A stretch of 64,000 bases of DNA, from positions 1 to 64,000 of the forward strand of contig NZ_JRHC01000005.1 in assembly GCF_000949475.1 (NCBI RefSeq). The letters are read 5' to 3'. This DNA is from Draconibacterium sediminis (lineage in GTDB: Bacteria > Bacteroidota > Bacteroidia > Bacteroidales > Prolixibacteraceae). Below are positions 19,760 to 28,157 of this stretch, in pieces. The notes under the pieces are model-generated. The model saw only the letters and a program-made list of their open reading frames with translations, was not told where the DNA came from and did not search any database. The translations under genes were made by a program, and so were the position numbers. The first letter of the stretch is position 1. Each line of letters begins with the position of its first letter.

Positions 19760-19776
19760 CATCCGAAAGTAAGGTT

Positions 19777-20682
19777 ATGGCTAAAAAAATAGTTGCATTT
19801 GGAGAGGTTGTCTGGGACATTTTACCTAATGGTAAAGTGCTGGGCGGAACGCCATCTAATTTCGTATTTCGGTGTAACTCACTGGGCGAAAAAGGCTACT
19901 TACTTTCGCGTGTAGGCGATGATGAACTGGGGATGGAGGCCATTGATACGCTTATAGAACTCGGTATTTCAGATAAAAATGTTCAGCTCGATCCGGTATT
20001 TAAAACCGGAACAGTTGAAGTGAGTTTTAACGAAAACGATGAAGCGGTTTATAAAGTGGCAAACGATGTGGCTTTTGATCATATCGAGTTTTCGGCCGAA
20101 GCCCTGAAATTGGTTCGCAAAGCCGACTGCTTGGTGTTTGGATTGTTGCCGCAACGTTTTGGCCTCTCGAAAAATACATTACGCGAGCTTATTAAAGAAT
20201 CGCCCGATTCGCTGCACTTTTTCGATCTCAAGCTGTTCGAACACTTTTTCAGTAGAAAGGTTGTAAAACGGTTACTGAAAGCTGCCAATGTAGTGCGCAT
20301 AAAAGAAAAGGAAATCGAATTTTTGGCCGATAAACTGGAAATTGAATATACCGAAGTTGAAGATTTTGCCCGGAAATTGTCTGAAATATTCAAAATCGAC
20401 ATTGTAATTATCACCCGTGGCAGCACAGGTGTTTTAGCACTACACGCCACTGAGGGATTATTTTTTGAACCGGGTTATAATTTAAAAGCAATTGATAATG
20501 TTGGATCAGGGATGGCTTTTGCCGCCGGATTCTTGCATTACTATCTGAACGGAAAACCCGTTGACGAAGCTCTGAAATTCGGGAATGCTGTTGGAGCATT
20601 AAATACTACAAAAATGGGAGCCACCAGCGCGTTCACAAAAGAAGACGTGCTTGAGTTCATGAAAAATACCAGTCAGCACTAG
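19777..20682 (+). CDS. PfkB-family carbohydrate-kinase fold protein, catalytic Asp missing
   Basis: 301 residues from the ATG at 19777 (the longer TTG reading from 19705 is excluded by the promoter). The N-terminal glycine motif (GGTPSNF, about 22-28) and the fold are those of fructokinase-like PfkB sugar kinases. The second signature, normally DTxGAGD with the Asp as catalytic base, reads DNVGSGM: the base is replaced by Met246, codon ATG at 20512-20514. Other blocks (RVGDDELG, DLKLFE, ITRGSTGVLAL) are intact. A catalytically dead or binding-only role is an inference. It is monocistronic. Confidence 0.8.
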   Translation: MAKKIVAFGEVVWDILPNGKVLGGTPSNFVFRCNSLGEKGYLLSRVGDDELGMEAIDTLIELGISDKNVQLDPVFKTGTVEVSFNENDEAVYKVANDVAFDHIEFSAEALKLVRKADCLVFGLLPQRFGLSKNTLRELIKESPDSLHFFDLKLFEHFFSRKVVKRLLKAANVVRIKEKEIEFLADKLEIEYTEVEDFARKLSEIFKIDIVIITRGSTGVLALHATEGLFFEPGYNLKAIDNVGSGMAFAAGFLHYYLNGKPVDEALKFGNAVGALNTTKMGATSAFTKEDVLEFMKNTSQH

Positions 20683-20783
20683 CCTGTGCTATAGTTTTTT
20701 TATCAATTATCCTATATTCTTAAACATCTGTTTTTTAGTAACAAAAGCCCTGTTTTTTTTGTTTAATATAAAAAAGCTACAGG

Positions 20784-21707
20784 ATGAAAGTTACAGCAAA
20801 AGAAATTACCAAAGCATTACTCACTCGACTGTGGGTTATGTATCTCGATCGTGTTTCGTATGCCCGGGAATATCAGCGCTTGGTTAACGAGAAGGGAGGT
20901 AGCGTGGTAAACGATCACATTGCCTTTCGAACATTTAACACGCACACCGGAGAACAGCCGGAAGGAATAAGAGCAATAAAACACATCATTTCCTGCCTGG
21001 AGTATGTTCCGGTTGAAAAATATAATTTCAAGAAGAAAAAACTTAATGCCGTTCATTTTGAACATCCCGATCCGATGTTCCCTAAACTATTTGTGAGCCA
21101 GTTGGAGGTGGAAGAATTACCCGAATGGGCCCAGCAAATTATAAAGAACACAGTAAAAGAAACGCCTTATTTATTATCTGATGAGAGTATCGGGTTATTG
21201 GCAACTTTAAAAGCGAAAGGGGAATTACCCCGGGTGGCAGGAGAAATGTTGGTGAAAGATTTAGCTCAATATTTCAGAAGACCATGGGAAATTCCGCGTA
21301 AAGACGATGTTTTAAAAGTAAATGATGTGTCGCAGTACGCGGCCTGGGTGCTGCTGCATGGTAACGCGGTGAATCATTTTACCGCTTTTGTAAACTATCA
21401 GAACGTTAGTGAGTGGCCCGATCTGGAAACAACCTGTAAGGGATTGGCAGATGCCGGGATACCCATGAAAGAAGCACTTGAAGGTGAAAAGGGAAGTAAA
21501 TTGCAGCAATCGGCAACGTTGGCTGTAAAAGAAGAAATAGAGGTTAAGGGCGAAGATGGAATAGAAAAAATGCCCTGGACCTATGCCTACTACGAATTAG
21601 CAGAAAGAGGTTTAGTGATTGAAAATGGAGAGGAGAAGTTATTCTCAGGATTCCTTGGAGACCAGGCGAGGCACCTGTTCGACATGACCAGGACAAGGGA
21701 TAACTAG
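20784..21707 (+). CDS. DUF1338 protein, HglS-like 2-oxoadipate dioxygenase/decarboxylase
   Basis: 307-residue cytosolic protein of the DUF1338 family. The likely Fe(II) ligands are H45 in the H45-x3-R49 motif (NDHIAFRTF), a His at 192 or 198 in LLHGNAVNHFTAF, and a Glu at 271 or 274 in YYELAERG. In Pseudomonas HglS the corresponding His-x3-Arg, His and Glu bind metal and 2-oxoadipate, converting it to D-2-hydroxyglutarate in lysine catabolism. Length is shorter than Pseudomonas HglS. Activity here is inferred from motifs. It is followed by a strong convergent terminator. Confidence 0.75.
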   Translation: MKVTAKEITKALLTRLWVMYLDRVSYAREYQRLVNEKGGSVVNDHIAFRTFNTHTGEQPEGIRAIKHIISCLEYVPVEKYNFKKKKLNAVHFEHPDPMFPKLFVSQLEVEELPEWAQQIIKNTVKETPYLLSDESIGLLATLKAKGELPRVAGEMLVKDLAQYFRRPWEIPRKDDVLKVNDVSQYAAWVLLHGNAVNHFTAFVNYQNVSEWPDLETTCKGLADAGIPMKEALEGEKGSKLQQSATLAVKEEIEVKGEDGIEKMPWTYAYYELAERGLVIENGEEKLFSGFLGDQARHLFDMTRTRDN

Positions 21708-21728
21708 AGTAATGGAAAAGAAAATGGA

Positions 21729-21755
21729 AAGGGAAGCTAATCGCTTCCCTTTTTT
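21729..21755. terminator. Hairpin terminator shared by DUF1338 and ppk2
   Basis: AAGGGAAGC, five-base loop, GCTTCCCTT, then a T-run reading on the + strand. It serves DUF1338 and probably also the convergent ppk2 gene, whose stop is at 21759. Confidence 0.75.
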
Positions 21756-21758
21756 ATA

Positions 21759-22571
21759 TCAATAAACTTCCGGTACATATGTCATTTCATCCAGCGGCGG
21801 GCGTATATAACCTTTTCTTTCCTGTCGTTCAGGAAGTACAATTTCCGGTTGATCCAGCTCCTTGTATGGTATTGACGATAACAGGTGATGGATGCAATTC
21901 AGCCTGGCTCGTTTTTTATCGTCGGCATCAACCATTAACCACGGGCTTATTTTTGTGTCGGTGTAAGCAAACATTTCATCTTTGGCTTTCGAATATTCTT
22001 CAAATTTCTCCATCGATTTAATGTCCATCGGGCTCAGTTTCCATCGTTTTGTTGGCTCGTTTAATCGCGCCCTGAAACGTTTTTCCTGTTCATCCTGGCT
22101 CACCGAAAACCAGTATTTTATCAGAATAATACCCGAGCGGATTAGCATGCGTTCGAAATTTGGGCACGAGCGAAGAAACTCCCAGTATTCTTCGTTGGTA
22201 CAAAAGCCCATTACTTTCTCAACGCCGGCCCGGTTGTACCAGCTACGATCGAACAAAACCATTTCGCCGGCGGCCGGAAGATGTGGAGCATAACGCTGAA
22301 AATACCATTGTGTTTTTTCGCGTTCGGTTGGAGTTCCCAGCGCAACAACGCGGCAAATACGCGGGTTTAATGTTTGAATGATGCGTTTTATCGTACCACC
22401 TTTTCCGGCAGCGTCGCGCCCTTCAAAAATCACTACCACTTTAAGTCCTTTAAACTTTATCCATTCCTGCAGACGTACCAATTCAACCTGCAATCTGTTG
22501 AGTTCGTTTTCGTAAAATTTTTTGGAGAGCTTTTTCCCTTTCTTCGTATGTTTTTCGTCCTTATTTTCCAT
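21759..22571 (-). CDS. ppk2: Polyphosphate kinase 2 (PPK2)
   Basis: 270-residue single-domain PPK2. It has a Walker A loop (FEGRDAAGKGG, residues 49-59), a Walker B/catalytic segment FDRSWYNRAG (107-116) and the lid region with QEKRFRARLNEPTKRWKLSP. Such enzymes phosphorylate nucleotides with polyphosphate. Length and single domain match the class I PPK2 group, but class is not firmly readable from sequence alone. The next gene upstream on the same strand is the ATP-grasp-like gene, 65 bases away, so the two may share a transcript. Confidence 0.93.
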   Translation of the reverse strand: MENKDEKHTKKGKKLSKKFYENELNRLQVELVRLQEWIKFKGLKVVVIFEGRDAAGKGGTIKRIIQTLNPRICRVVALGTPTEREKTQWYFQRYAPHLPAAGEMVLFDRSWYNRAGVEKVMGFCTNEEYWEFLRSCPNFERMLIRSGIILIKYWFSVSQDEQEKRFRARLNEPTKRWKLSPMDIKSMEKFEEYSKAKDEMFAYTDTKISPWLMVDADDKKRARLNCIHHLLSSIPYKELDQPEIVLPERQERKGYIRPPLDEMTYVPEVY

Positions 22572-22636
22572 AGCAGCCCGGCTTTAATCGTTCATTTAAA
22601 GGTAAACAAAATGAAGTTAAAATCAAGTCAGTTGAA

Positions 22637-23860
22637 TTAAACGAGCAGATAGGCGCCAAATCCGGTGGAGTATGTAATGGCCGTAAGCGTGAAAAAGCCG
22701 GAAACGATTTTTTGATTCTCAAGTACAAGAGGGTGGTCGTGGCTCATTTGCCGGCAGAAATCAGCAAATGGTGTTTTTGGATTGAAAAACATGCGGAAGC
22801 GTCCTTTTTTTGTTGGAGCAATAAATTTTTCGAGGTACAGCGAAAGCAATCCCATGTTGTGACGCACATTAATTTCCAAACAAGGATTTATTTTAAGTGC
22901 CCCCGTTTTGTCTCTGAATATAAGGGTGTCGACACCAAAATAGCCCTCGTAGTTCTCGGCTAATTTGCTTTTCCCGATCTCGTCTTTCAGTGCAGGGACG
23001 ATAAGCGTTGACATTTCCCGGGCAAAGTCTTTTACCTCCTCATCCAGTTCATCAGGTAAGCCGTTTAGGCTGTTTCCCAGGTATTGCCCTTTTTTATCGG
23101 CTGAAAAATTACTGGTTCCCAAATACTGTATTTCGCCGGCTTTTAATTCAAACTGAAAAGCAAGATCGAGCTCTTTATTTTGGAATGCTTCAACAATTGC
23201 GTACCCCTGTTCTTTTACAATGCCAAGCAGTTTTTCCCAAACTTTTTCATGTATGGGTTGCCTGGTAATGGGTTGTAATCCGCGTCCCGAACTGCTCCAT
23301 GGGGCCTTCACCATAAGTTTATCCCACTTTGCCAAAAGCGTTTCTATCTGGTCCTGCGTTTCACAAATCTCGGTAACTTCGTTTTCCCCGATAAAACTGG
23401 CCGACGGATGCTTGTCTGTCAGTTGCCGTAAAATCTGCAAGGCAAATTTCTTTGAGTAAAGTTCTCGGTATTCCGCTTTCCACATAAACACCGGGGATGA
23501 TTTAAATTCAGAAGAACAAAGCGGCTTAAAACTTTCCAAACGTTTGTGCACGGCCGGGCTCCAGCCCCACGGTTGGAGTTTCCCAACTTGTTCCGGCGGG
23601 TTATTTTTCAGCTCTTTTTCCGTAGCAAAAACAGGCGGTGTAACTCCGATTTTTTGCAGGTGCTCAAAAAAATCGGTTGTAGGAATTTGAGGAACAATTA
23701 CCACATCGGTTTCAGCAGCAAAATAGAGGGGGAGGGTAGCCAGGTCGGCTTCCATTTTTTGCAGAATTTTATTCGGATGCCACGAGGCATTGCCATTCGC
23801 CACCGCGTACTCGCAAGTGGGATTAAATAAATAAATGCTAGGATGTACCGATTTCTGCAT
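22637..23860 (-). CDS. Unassigned ATP-grasp-like protein
   Basis: 407 residues with no family I can name. Two features suggest an ATP-grasp fold: a nucleotide-lysine plus glycine loop VKAPWSSSGRG (residues 184-194), and a late metal-binding block E329-I-N-V-R333 (CLEINVRHNMG), as in carboxylate-amine ligases. The N-terminal third contains conserved-looking FNPTCEYAVANG and WHPNKIL. No signal peptide or membrane segment. Upstream lies the end of the efflux operon with its own terminator, downstream is ppk2. It may use ATP to activate a carboxylate, substrate unknown. Confidence 0.5.
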   Translation of the reverse strand: MQKSVHPSIYLFNPTCEYAVANGNASWHPNKILQKMEADLATLPLYFAAETDVVIVPQIPTTDFFEHLQKIGVTPPVFATEKELKNNPPEQVGKLQPWGWSPAVHKRLESFKPLCSSEFKSSPVFMWKAEYRELYSKKFALQILRQLTDKHPSASFIGENEVTEICETQDQIETLLAKWDKLMVKAPWSSSGRGLQPITRQPIHEKVWEKLLGIVKEQGYAIVEAFQNKELDLAFQFELKAGEIQYLGTSNFSADKKGQYLGNSLNGLPDELDEEVKDFAREMSTLIVPALKDEIGKSKLAENYEGYFGVDTLIFRDKTGALKINPCLEINVRHNMGLLSLYLEKFIAPTKKGRFRMFFNPKTPFADFCRQMSHDHPLVLENQKIVSGFFTLTAITYSTGFGAYLLV

Positions 23861-23872
23861 GGCGCGAATTTA

Positions 23873-23907
23873 TACAAAAAAAACGGACTGATAATTCAGC
23901 CCGTTTT
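23873..23907 (-). terminator. Terminator of the efflux gene set
   Basis: Two nested stems: CGG/CCG with flanking A/T pairs, and inner CTGA/TCAG around a TAAT loop. A T-run follows on the - strand, just beyond the stop of the second adaptor gene. It separates the efflux genes from the ATP-grasp-like gene downstream. Confidence 0.7.
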
Positions 23908-23930
23908 TACTATTTGTTACTAAGTGTATT

Positions 23931-25166
23931 CTAAATTTCCTCCAGTACCGGGCTTAGAATTACTTTGTCGCCTTCCTGAAGTCCGCTTTCTATCAGCACA
24001 AATTCTTCATTCTCAAAACCGGTGGTTACCGGAGTTTTTTCCGTCTCTCCATGTTTTGACAGGTATACAAAATCCTCACCATTTTCGCTAATAACAGCTT
24101 TTAAAGGAACAAACAATGCTTCCTCTTTTTGGGCAAGAATTATTTCATTGTTGCTCGACATGGCAGGCTTTAACCCGTCGTTCGATTCATCGAGATGAAT
24201 AAGTACCTTAAAAACTTTCATATCGAAATCTTTATGGTCTTCACCAACACGTGCAATCGAATTTATTTTACCACTGATTATCACTCCTTCAAGGGCGTCA
24301 AACGAAACTCTCACTTTATCGCCCACTTTTATCTTCGATATATCAATTTCTTTTACATAGGTTTCCGAAATTACTTCCGACATATCGGGCAAGGTGGCAA
24401 TTGGAGGTCCGTTCGACCAGGTTGAAATATCACCATCTTTACTGTATTTCGATCCGTCCCAACTTTCGCCAAAAATTACAATACCATCTTCAGGAGCAAA
24501 AATACGCGCCGCTTGCATAGCCTGTTGAAATTTTTCTATTTTCTCCTGGCTGCGTTTTACCCTTTCTTCTGTTCGGGCCACGCCCATTTTTAACTTATTT
24601 TGTTCAAGCTGGTAATCGCGCTTCTTTTTGGCAATTGTATTTTCCGCTTTTTTATAAGTCATTTGGGCTTTGCGCTGGTAGGCAGCCGATTCGTAGATCG
24701 ATTGCTCCAAATCGATTTTATTGTATTCCAAATCGAGTTTGGCATTTTTTATATCTTCCCTAAGAGCGGTTAATCGTACCGTGCTATCAATTCTGGCATT
24801 TTTCAGATCGGCTTCTGCCGTTTCAAGATTTTGCCTTTCCTGGCGCATTCCCGACATGATCTGGCTGGCATCAAGCTGCATAATAAAATCGCCTTTTTTG
24901 ACGTATTTTCCATCTTGTGCCAAATCAAGAATTTTTAGTTCCCAAATCCTTAGTTCTCTGTCGCCAAGTATTTTGGGCATTGGGATTGGGGTAGACACCA
25001 AACCGTTTATTTCTCCTTTGCAGGTTAACGTCGCTTCAAAGGGGCCTTTTTCAACCACATAGATTTTCTCCGACTTGCTTGTGGTAAGCGATCCGGCAAA
25101 AGCTGCAATAGCAATAACACAAATTACTGCTGCAGTTATTATAATATGTTTTCTTTTTACGGCCAT
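23931..25166 (-). CDS. HlyD/MFP-type periplasmic adaptor (second of two)
   Basis: 411 residues. One N-terminal membrane helix (about 8-24), then lipoyl/barrel segments split by a long charged coiled-coil hairpin (about 100-215, rich in Lys, Glu, Gln), then the beta-barrel and C-terminal domain. It links an inner-membrane permease to an outer-membrane TolC channel. It is the last gene of a four-gene set, three bases after the TolC gene. It is about half a paralogue of the adaptor at 28158: both share KKGPFE-type or EKGPFEATL starts and DKVRVSFDALEG / GQKVKIGIDAFPD blocks. Confidence 0.85.
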   Translation of the reverse strand: MAVKRKHIIITAAVICVIAIAAFAGSLTTSKSEKIYVVEKGPFEATLTCKGEINGLVSTPIPMPKILGDRELRIWELKILDLAQDGKYVKKGDFIMQLDASQIMSGMRQERQNLETAEADLKNARIDSTVRLTALREDIKNAKLDLEYNKIDLEQSIYESAAYQRKAQMTYKKAENTIAKKKRDYQLEQNKLKMGVARTEERVKRSQEKIEKFQQAMQAARIFAPEDGIVIFGESWDGSKYSKDGDISTWSNGPPIATLPDMSEVISETYVKEIDISKIKVGDKVRVSFDALEGVIISGKINSIARVGEDHKDFDMKVFKVLIHLDESNDGLKPAMSSNNEIILAQKEEALFVPLKAVISENGEDFVYLSKHGETEKTPVTTGFENEEFVLIESGLQEGDKVILSPVLEEI

Positions 25167-25169
25167 AAA

Positions 25170-26651
25170 CTAGTTTTCTAAAAGTTTGTCGTAATCGGCT
25201 TCAAGTGGTTTCTTTTTTTCAAAATCAAAAAGTGTTAAACTGCGCAGTCGGTAATAGGCCGACCAGTAATCGCGTAACCGCGTTAGGTAGGCCATACGCG
25301 CAGTTTCCTGGTCGTTGCTGGCAATATTTAGTCGTGTTACATCAATCTTTCCGATAAGAAAACGCTGAAAGGTAACGTTGTATCCCATTTGTGCAACCGT
25401 ATCGGCTTTTGCTGCTGTGTTTACTTGTCCGGCCTGAAGATTAAATTCCAGCACGCTTTGGTAAATATCCTGCTCAAAATCAATACGTTCCTGCCTTATT
25501 GTTGCAAGAGCCACTTCGCGGTTAGACTTGGCCATTGAATAACGTCCTTTTCCGCGTCCCCAGTCAACAATGGGGATGTTTAGGCCCAGGCTAAACACCT
25601 GGCTTTTGTCTGGTTCGGTATAAACATCATCAAAATTTTCGGCACTTTTGTTTAATCCATACATGGCGTAAAGCGTGGTGTTAAGCCCTCGTTCTGATTT
25701 GGCAATGGCAACATTCTCGTCTTGCTGCAGCTTTTGCTGTTGATGGTTCAGAATCTCAGGGTTGTTTTTAATCGCCTCGTCGATGGCCTGGTCCGGATCA
25801 ATTTTCAGCTCCGGAATTTCGCTGGGAACAATACATTTTATCATGGTTTCTTTTGGAAGTCCGAGGAAAGAGTTCAACCTTGCCTGTGCTCTTTTTTCGC
25901 CAAGCTGGGCAACACTCAGTGCCTGCTCGCTGTTCAGCAAACGGAGTTCCAGTTCAAGCAATTCATCCTGAGTTACGGTTCCTACCTGGAAACGCCCTTT
26001 TCCGATTTTATATAGTGTATCGGCGTTGGCGTAATTCATCTCGGCAATATTTTTCTGAATCTGGGCATTTATCAACCCAAAAAAGCGGTTGGTGGAAGTT
26101 ACACGCAAATCTTCCATATCCTGGATAAATTCTTTTTTGGCTTTCTCAAACTTCAAGGGTTCAATTTTGGCTTGCCATTTCAGGCGGTTATACCCGTTTA
26201 ATTCCTGCGAAAAACCAATACTGATAGGCGTTGCATTAAACGATGTATTTTTGTCGCCACCAAGGTTTTTAATCATTCCCAGCTCCGAGCGTAAAAATAC
26301 CTGTCCGCCGGTTAGTGAAACGTTTTGAACAGCTGATACTGAAACTTCGGAGTTAAAATATTCGCGCAGGCGGAATTCGTCCTCGTTGGTTTCGAAGTTG
26401 TATTCCCGATTACTAAAACGGTTAAAATCGGCCGGATTGGATCTTAACGAAATACTGGGTAAGCGCTCGGCTTTATAAAACCGGTGTTCCCAGTAGCTGG
26501 CCAAATACATGTTTTTATTTCGGAAAGCATCAATTGATTGTCCTGATGCAATATCAATTACTTCGGGAAGTGTTAACACTAATTCGTCCTGGGCTTCGGC
26601 AAATACCGTAAGGCCCAAAATAAATATAAATGATAGAAATATGTTTTTCAT
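25170..26651 (-). CDS. TolC-family outer membrane efflux protein
   Basis: 493 residues from the ATG at 26651, chosen because the signal peptide (KNIFLSFIFILGLTVFAEAQ) begins there; the ORF extends 30 codons further upstream without signal-like sequence. Two homologous OEP repeats of long alpha-helices follow (about 60-275 and 290-490) with coiled-coil periods, typical of TolC trimers spanning the outer membrane. It is encoded between the permease gene and the second adaptor gene. Substrate unknown. Confidence 0.88.
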   Translation of the reverse strand: MKNIFLSFIFILGLTVFAEAQDELVLTLPEVIDIASGQSIDAFRNKNMYLASYWEHRFYKAERLPSISLRSNPADFNRFSNREYNFETNEDEFRLREYFNSEVSVSAVQNVSLTGGQVFLRSELGMIKNLGGDKNTSFNATPISIGFSQELNGYNRLKWQAKIEPLKFEKAKKEFIQDMEDLRVTSTNRFFGLINAQIQKNIAEMNYANADTLYKIGKGRFQVGTVTQDELLELELRLLNSEQALSVAQLGEKRAQARLNSFLGLPKETMIKCIVPSEIPELKIDPDQAIDEAIKNNPEILNHQQQKLQQDENVAIAKSERGLNTTLYAMYGLNKSAENFDDVYTEPDKSQVFSLGLNIPIVDWGRGKGRYSMAKSNREVALATIRQERIDFEQDIYQSVLEFNLQAGQVNTAAKADTVAQMGYNVTFQRFLIGKIDVTRLNIASNDQETARMAYLTRLRDYWSAYYRLRSLTLFDFEKKKPLEADYDKLLEN

Positions 26652-26765
26652 TCGTTTAAGATTGTTTGTTTTCAGTGGTAACTCATGTAACTCGCTGTTA
26701 TCTATTTGACCGTGTCTTAAATTGTGATATGCTCGTTTCATTTTTTTGTTTGTTTTCAGGTTATT

Positions 26766-28139
26766 TTATGAACGAAGACTTACTACCGGATCGTTGGCTG
26801 CCGCGCGTTTGGCAGGCAGATAACCAAAAATAATTCCGACGCCAACCGATACGCCAAAAGCAATAAGAATGCTAAAGGCAGAAACAATTGTTTTAATATC
26901 GAACACGGCCGTAATAATTTGCGAGAGTACAACGCCCAGAATTATTCCGATAATTCCTCCGGTTAAACTGATTAATGTTGACTCGGAAAGAAACTGTGCG
27001 ATAATGTCTTTTTGTTTGGCACCCAATGCCTGACGAACACCAATTTCGCGAATACGTTCCAATACAGATGCCAGCATAATATTCATAATACCAATTCCGC
27101 CAACAACCAGCGAAATACCTGCAATTACACCTAAAACGATGTTGAATATCTTTTTTGTTTTTTGTTGTTGTTTAAGCAGCAATTCGGGGATCGTAACTTC
27201 AAAATCGTACAAATCGGAGTGGCGCCTGAGCAACATTCGTTTTATTAATGTTGCCGAGTTGTTGAGTTGTTCCGTTTCCTTTATCTGAACAACGATCTTG
27301 TCGAGTTGGTTAAGATTATCGTCGGTGTCAATCGGCTCTTCTTTTTGTTCCGGGCCGCCATAAATAACCACCATACCATTTCCATTTGCGTTTTTATTGG
27401 CATTTAAAACTTCGTCGGCCCTGATTAGCGAACGGTTTTTAAAACGCAACAGCATGGTTTGTACGGGTATAAAAATTTTATTGTCGGAACTGCTGATCCC
27501 CAGTTCGTCGGATGCCGATGCGGTAAAATCGCGTCGTTCAACAACTCCTATAATTTTTAACCAAATCTGTCCGCATTTTATGTATTTCCCAATGGGATCC
27601 TGCTGACGAAAAAATTGCTCTTTAATGTTATTTCCAACCACACAAACGGGTAGTCCTTTTTCTGCCTGAGTAGCGTTAAAACGACTTCCTTCGGCCAGTT
27701 GCATGTTAAATAAATCGAAGTAATGATTATCAATTCCTTCGAGTACGACAGGTCTGCTGATACCATTAAGCAGGGCCGAATAGTTAAAGGAAATTACCGG
27801 CGAAATACGTTCAACAGTTGGAACAATTTTTTTGATGGCCTCAACATCAAGAAGTGTCAGTCCTTTCGAAAATTTCTTAGCAGTGGGTTGGCCATTGCCG
27901 TCGCCACCTCCTCCGTCGGATAATGAATAAGTGCTTGGCGTTATAACAATGTTGTTTACCCCAACCAGTTTTATCTGTTCCAGAATTTCCTGCTCGGCAC
28001 CATTCCCAATGGCCATCATACTAATTACCGCAGCAACACCAAAGATGATACCGAGAGCGGTAAGTATCGATTTCAGGCGGTTGGCTATAATGGCTTCAAC
28101 CGCTATCAGAATATCGTGTAAATATCTTTTTATAAACAT
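26766..28139 (-). CDS. MacB/FtsX-type ABC permease of the efflux set
   Basis: 457 residues. A cytosolic start and membrane helix (about 20-42), a periplasmic core of about 250 residues, and three C-terminal helices (about 335-360, 385-410, 415-440). The blocks LTALGIIFGVAAVISMMAIG, GGIGIMNIMLASVLERIREIGVRQALGA and LPAKRAAANDPVVSLRS are characteristic. It probably forms the inner-membrane part of a MacAB-TolC-like pump, but no ATPase gene is in the set. Start ATG at 28137-28139, 18 bases after the first adaptor gene. Confidence 0.87.
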   Translation of the reverse strand: MFIKRYLHDILIAVEAIIANRLKSILTALGIIFGVAAVISMMAIGNGAEQEILEQIKLVGVNNIVITPSTYSLSDGGGGDGNGQPTAKKFSKGLTLLDVEAIKKIVPTVERISPVISFNYSALLNGISRPVVLEGIDNHYFDLFNMQLAEGSRFNATQAEKGLPVCVVGNNIKEQFFRQQDPIGKYIKCGQIWLKIIGVVERRDFTASASDELGISSSDNKIFIPVQTMLLRFKNRSLIRADEVLNANKNANGNGMVVIYGGPEQKEEPIDTDDNLNQLDKIVVQIKETEQLNNSATLIKRMLLRRHSDLYDFEVTIPELLLKQQQKTKKIFNIVLGVIAGISLVVGGIGIMNIMLASVLERIREIGVRQALGAKQKDIIAQFLSESTLISLTGGIIGIILGVVLSQIITAVFDIKTIVSAFSILIAFGVSVGVGIIFGYLPAKRAAANDPVVSLRS

Positions 28140-28157
28140 CTTGTTTGGTTTGAGTGG

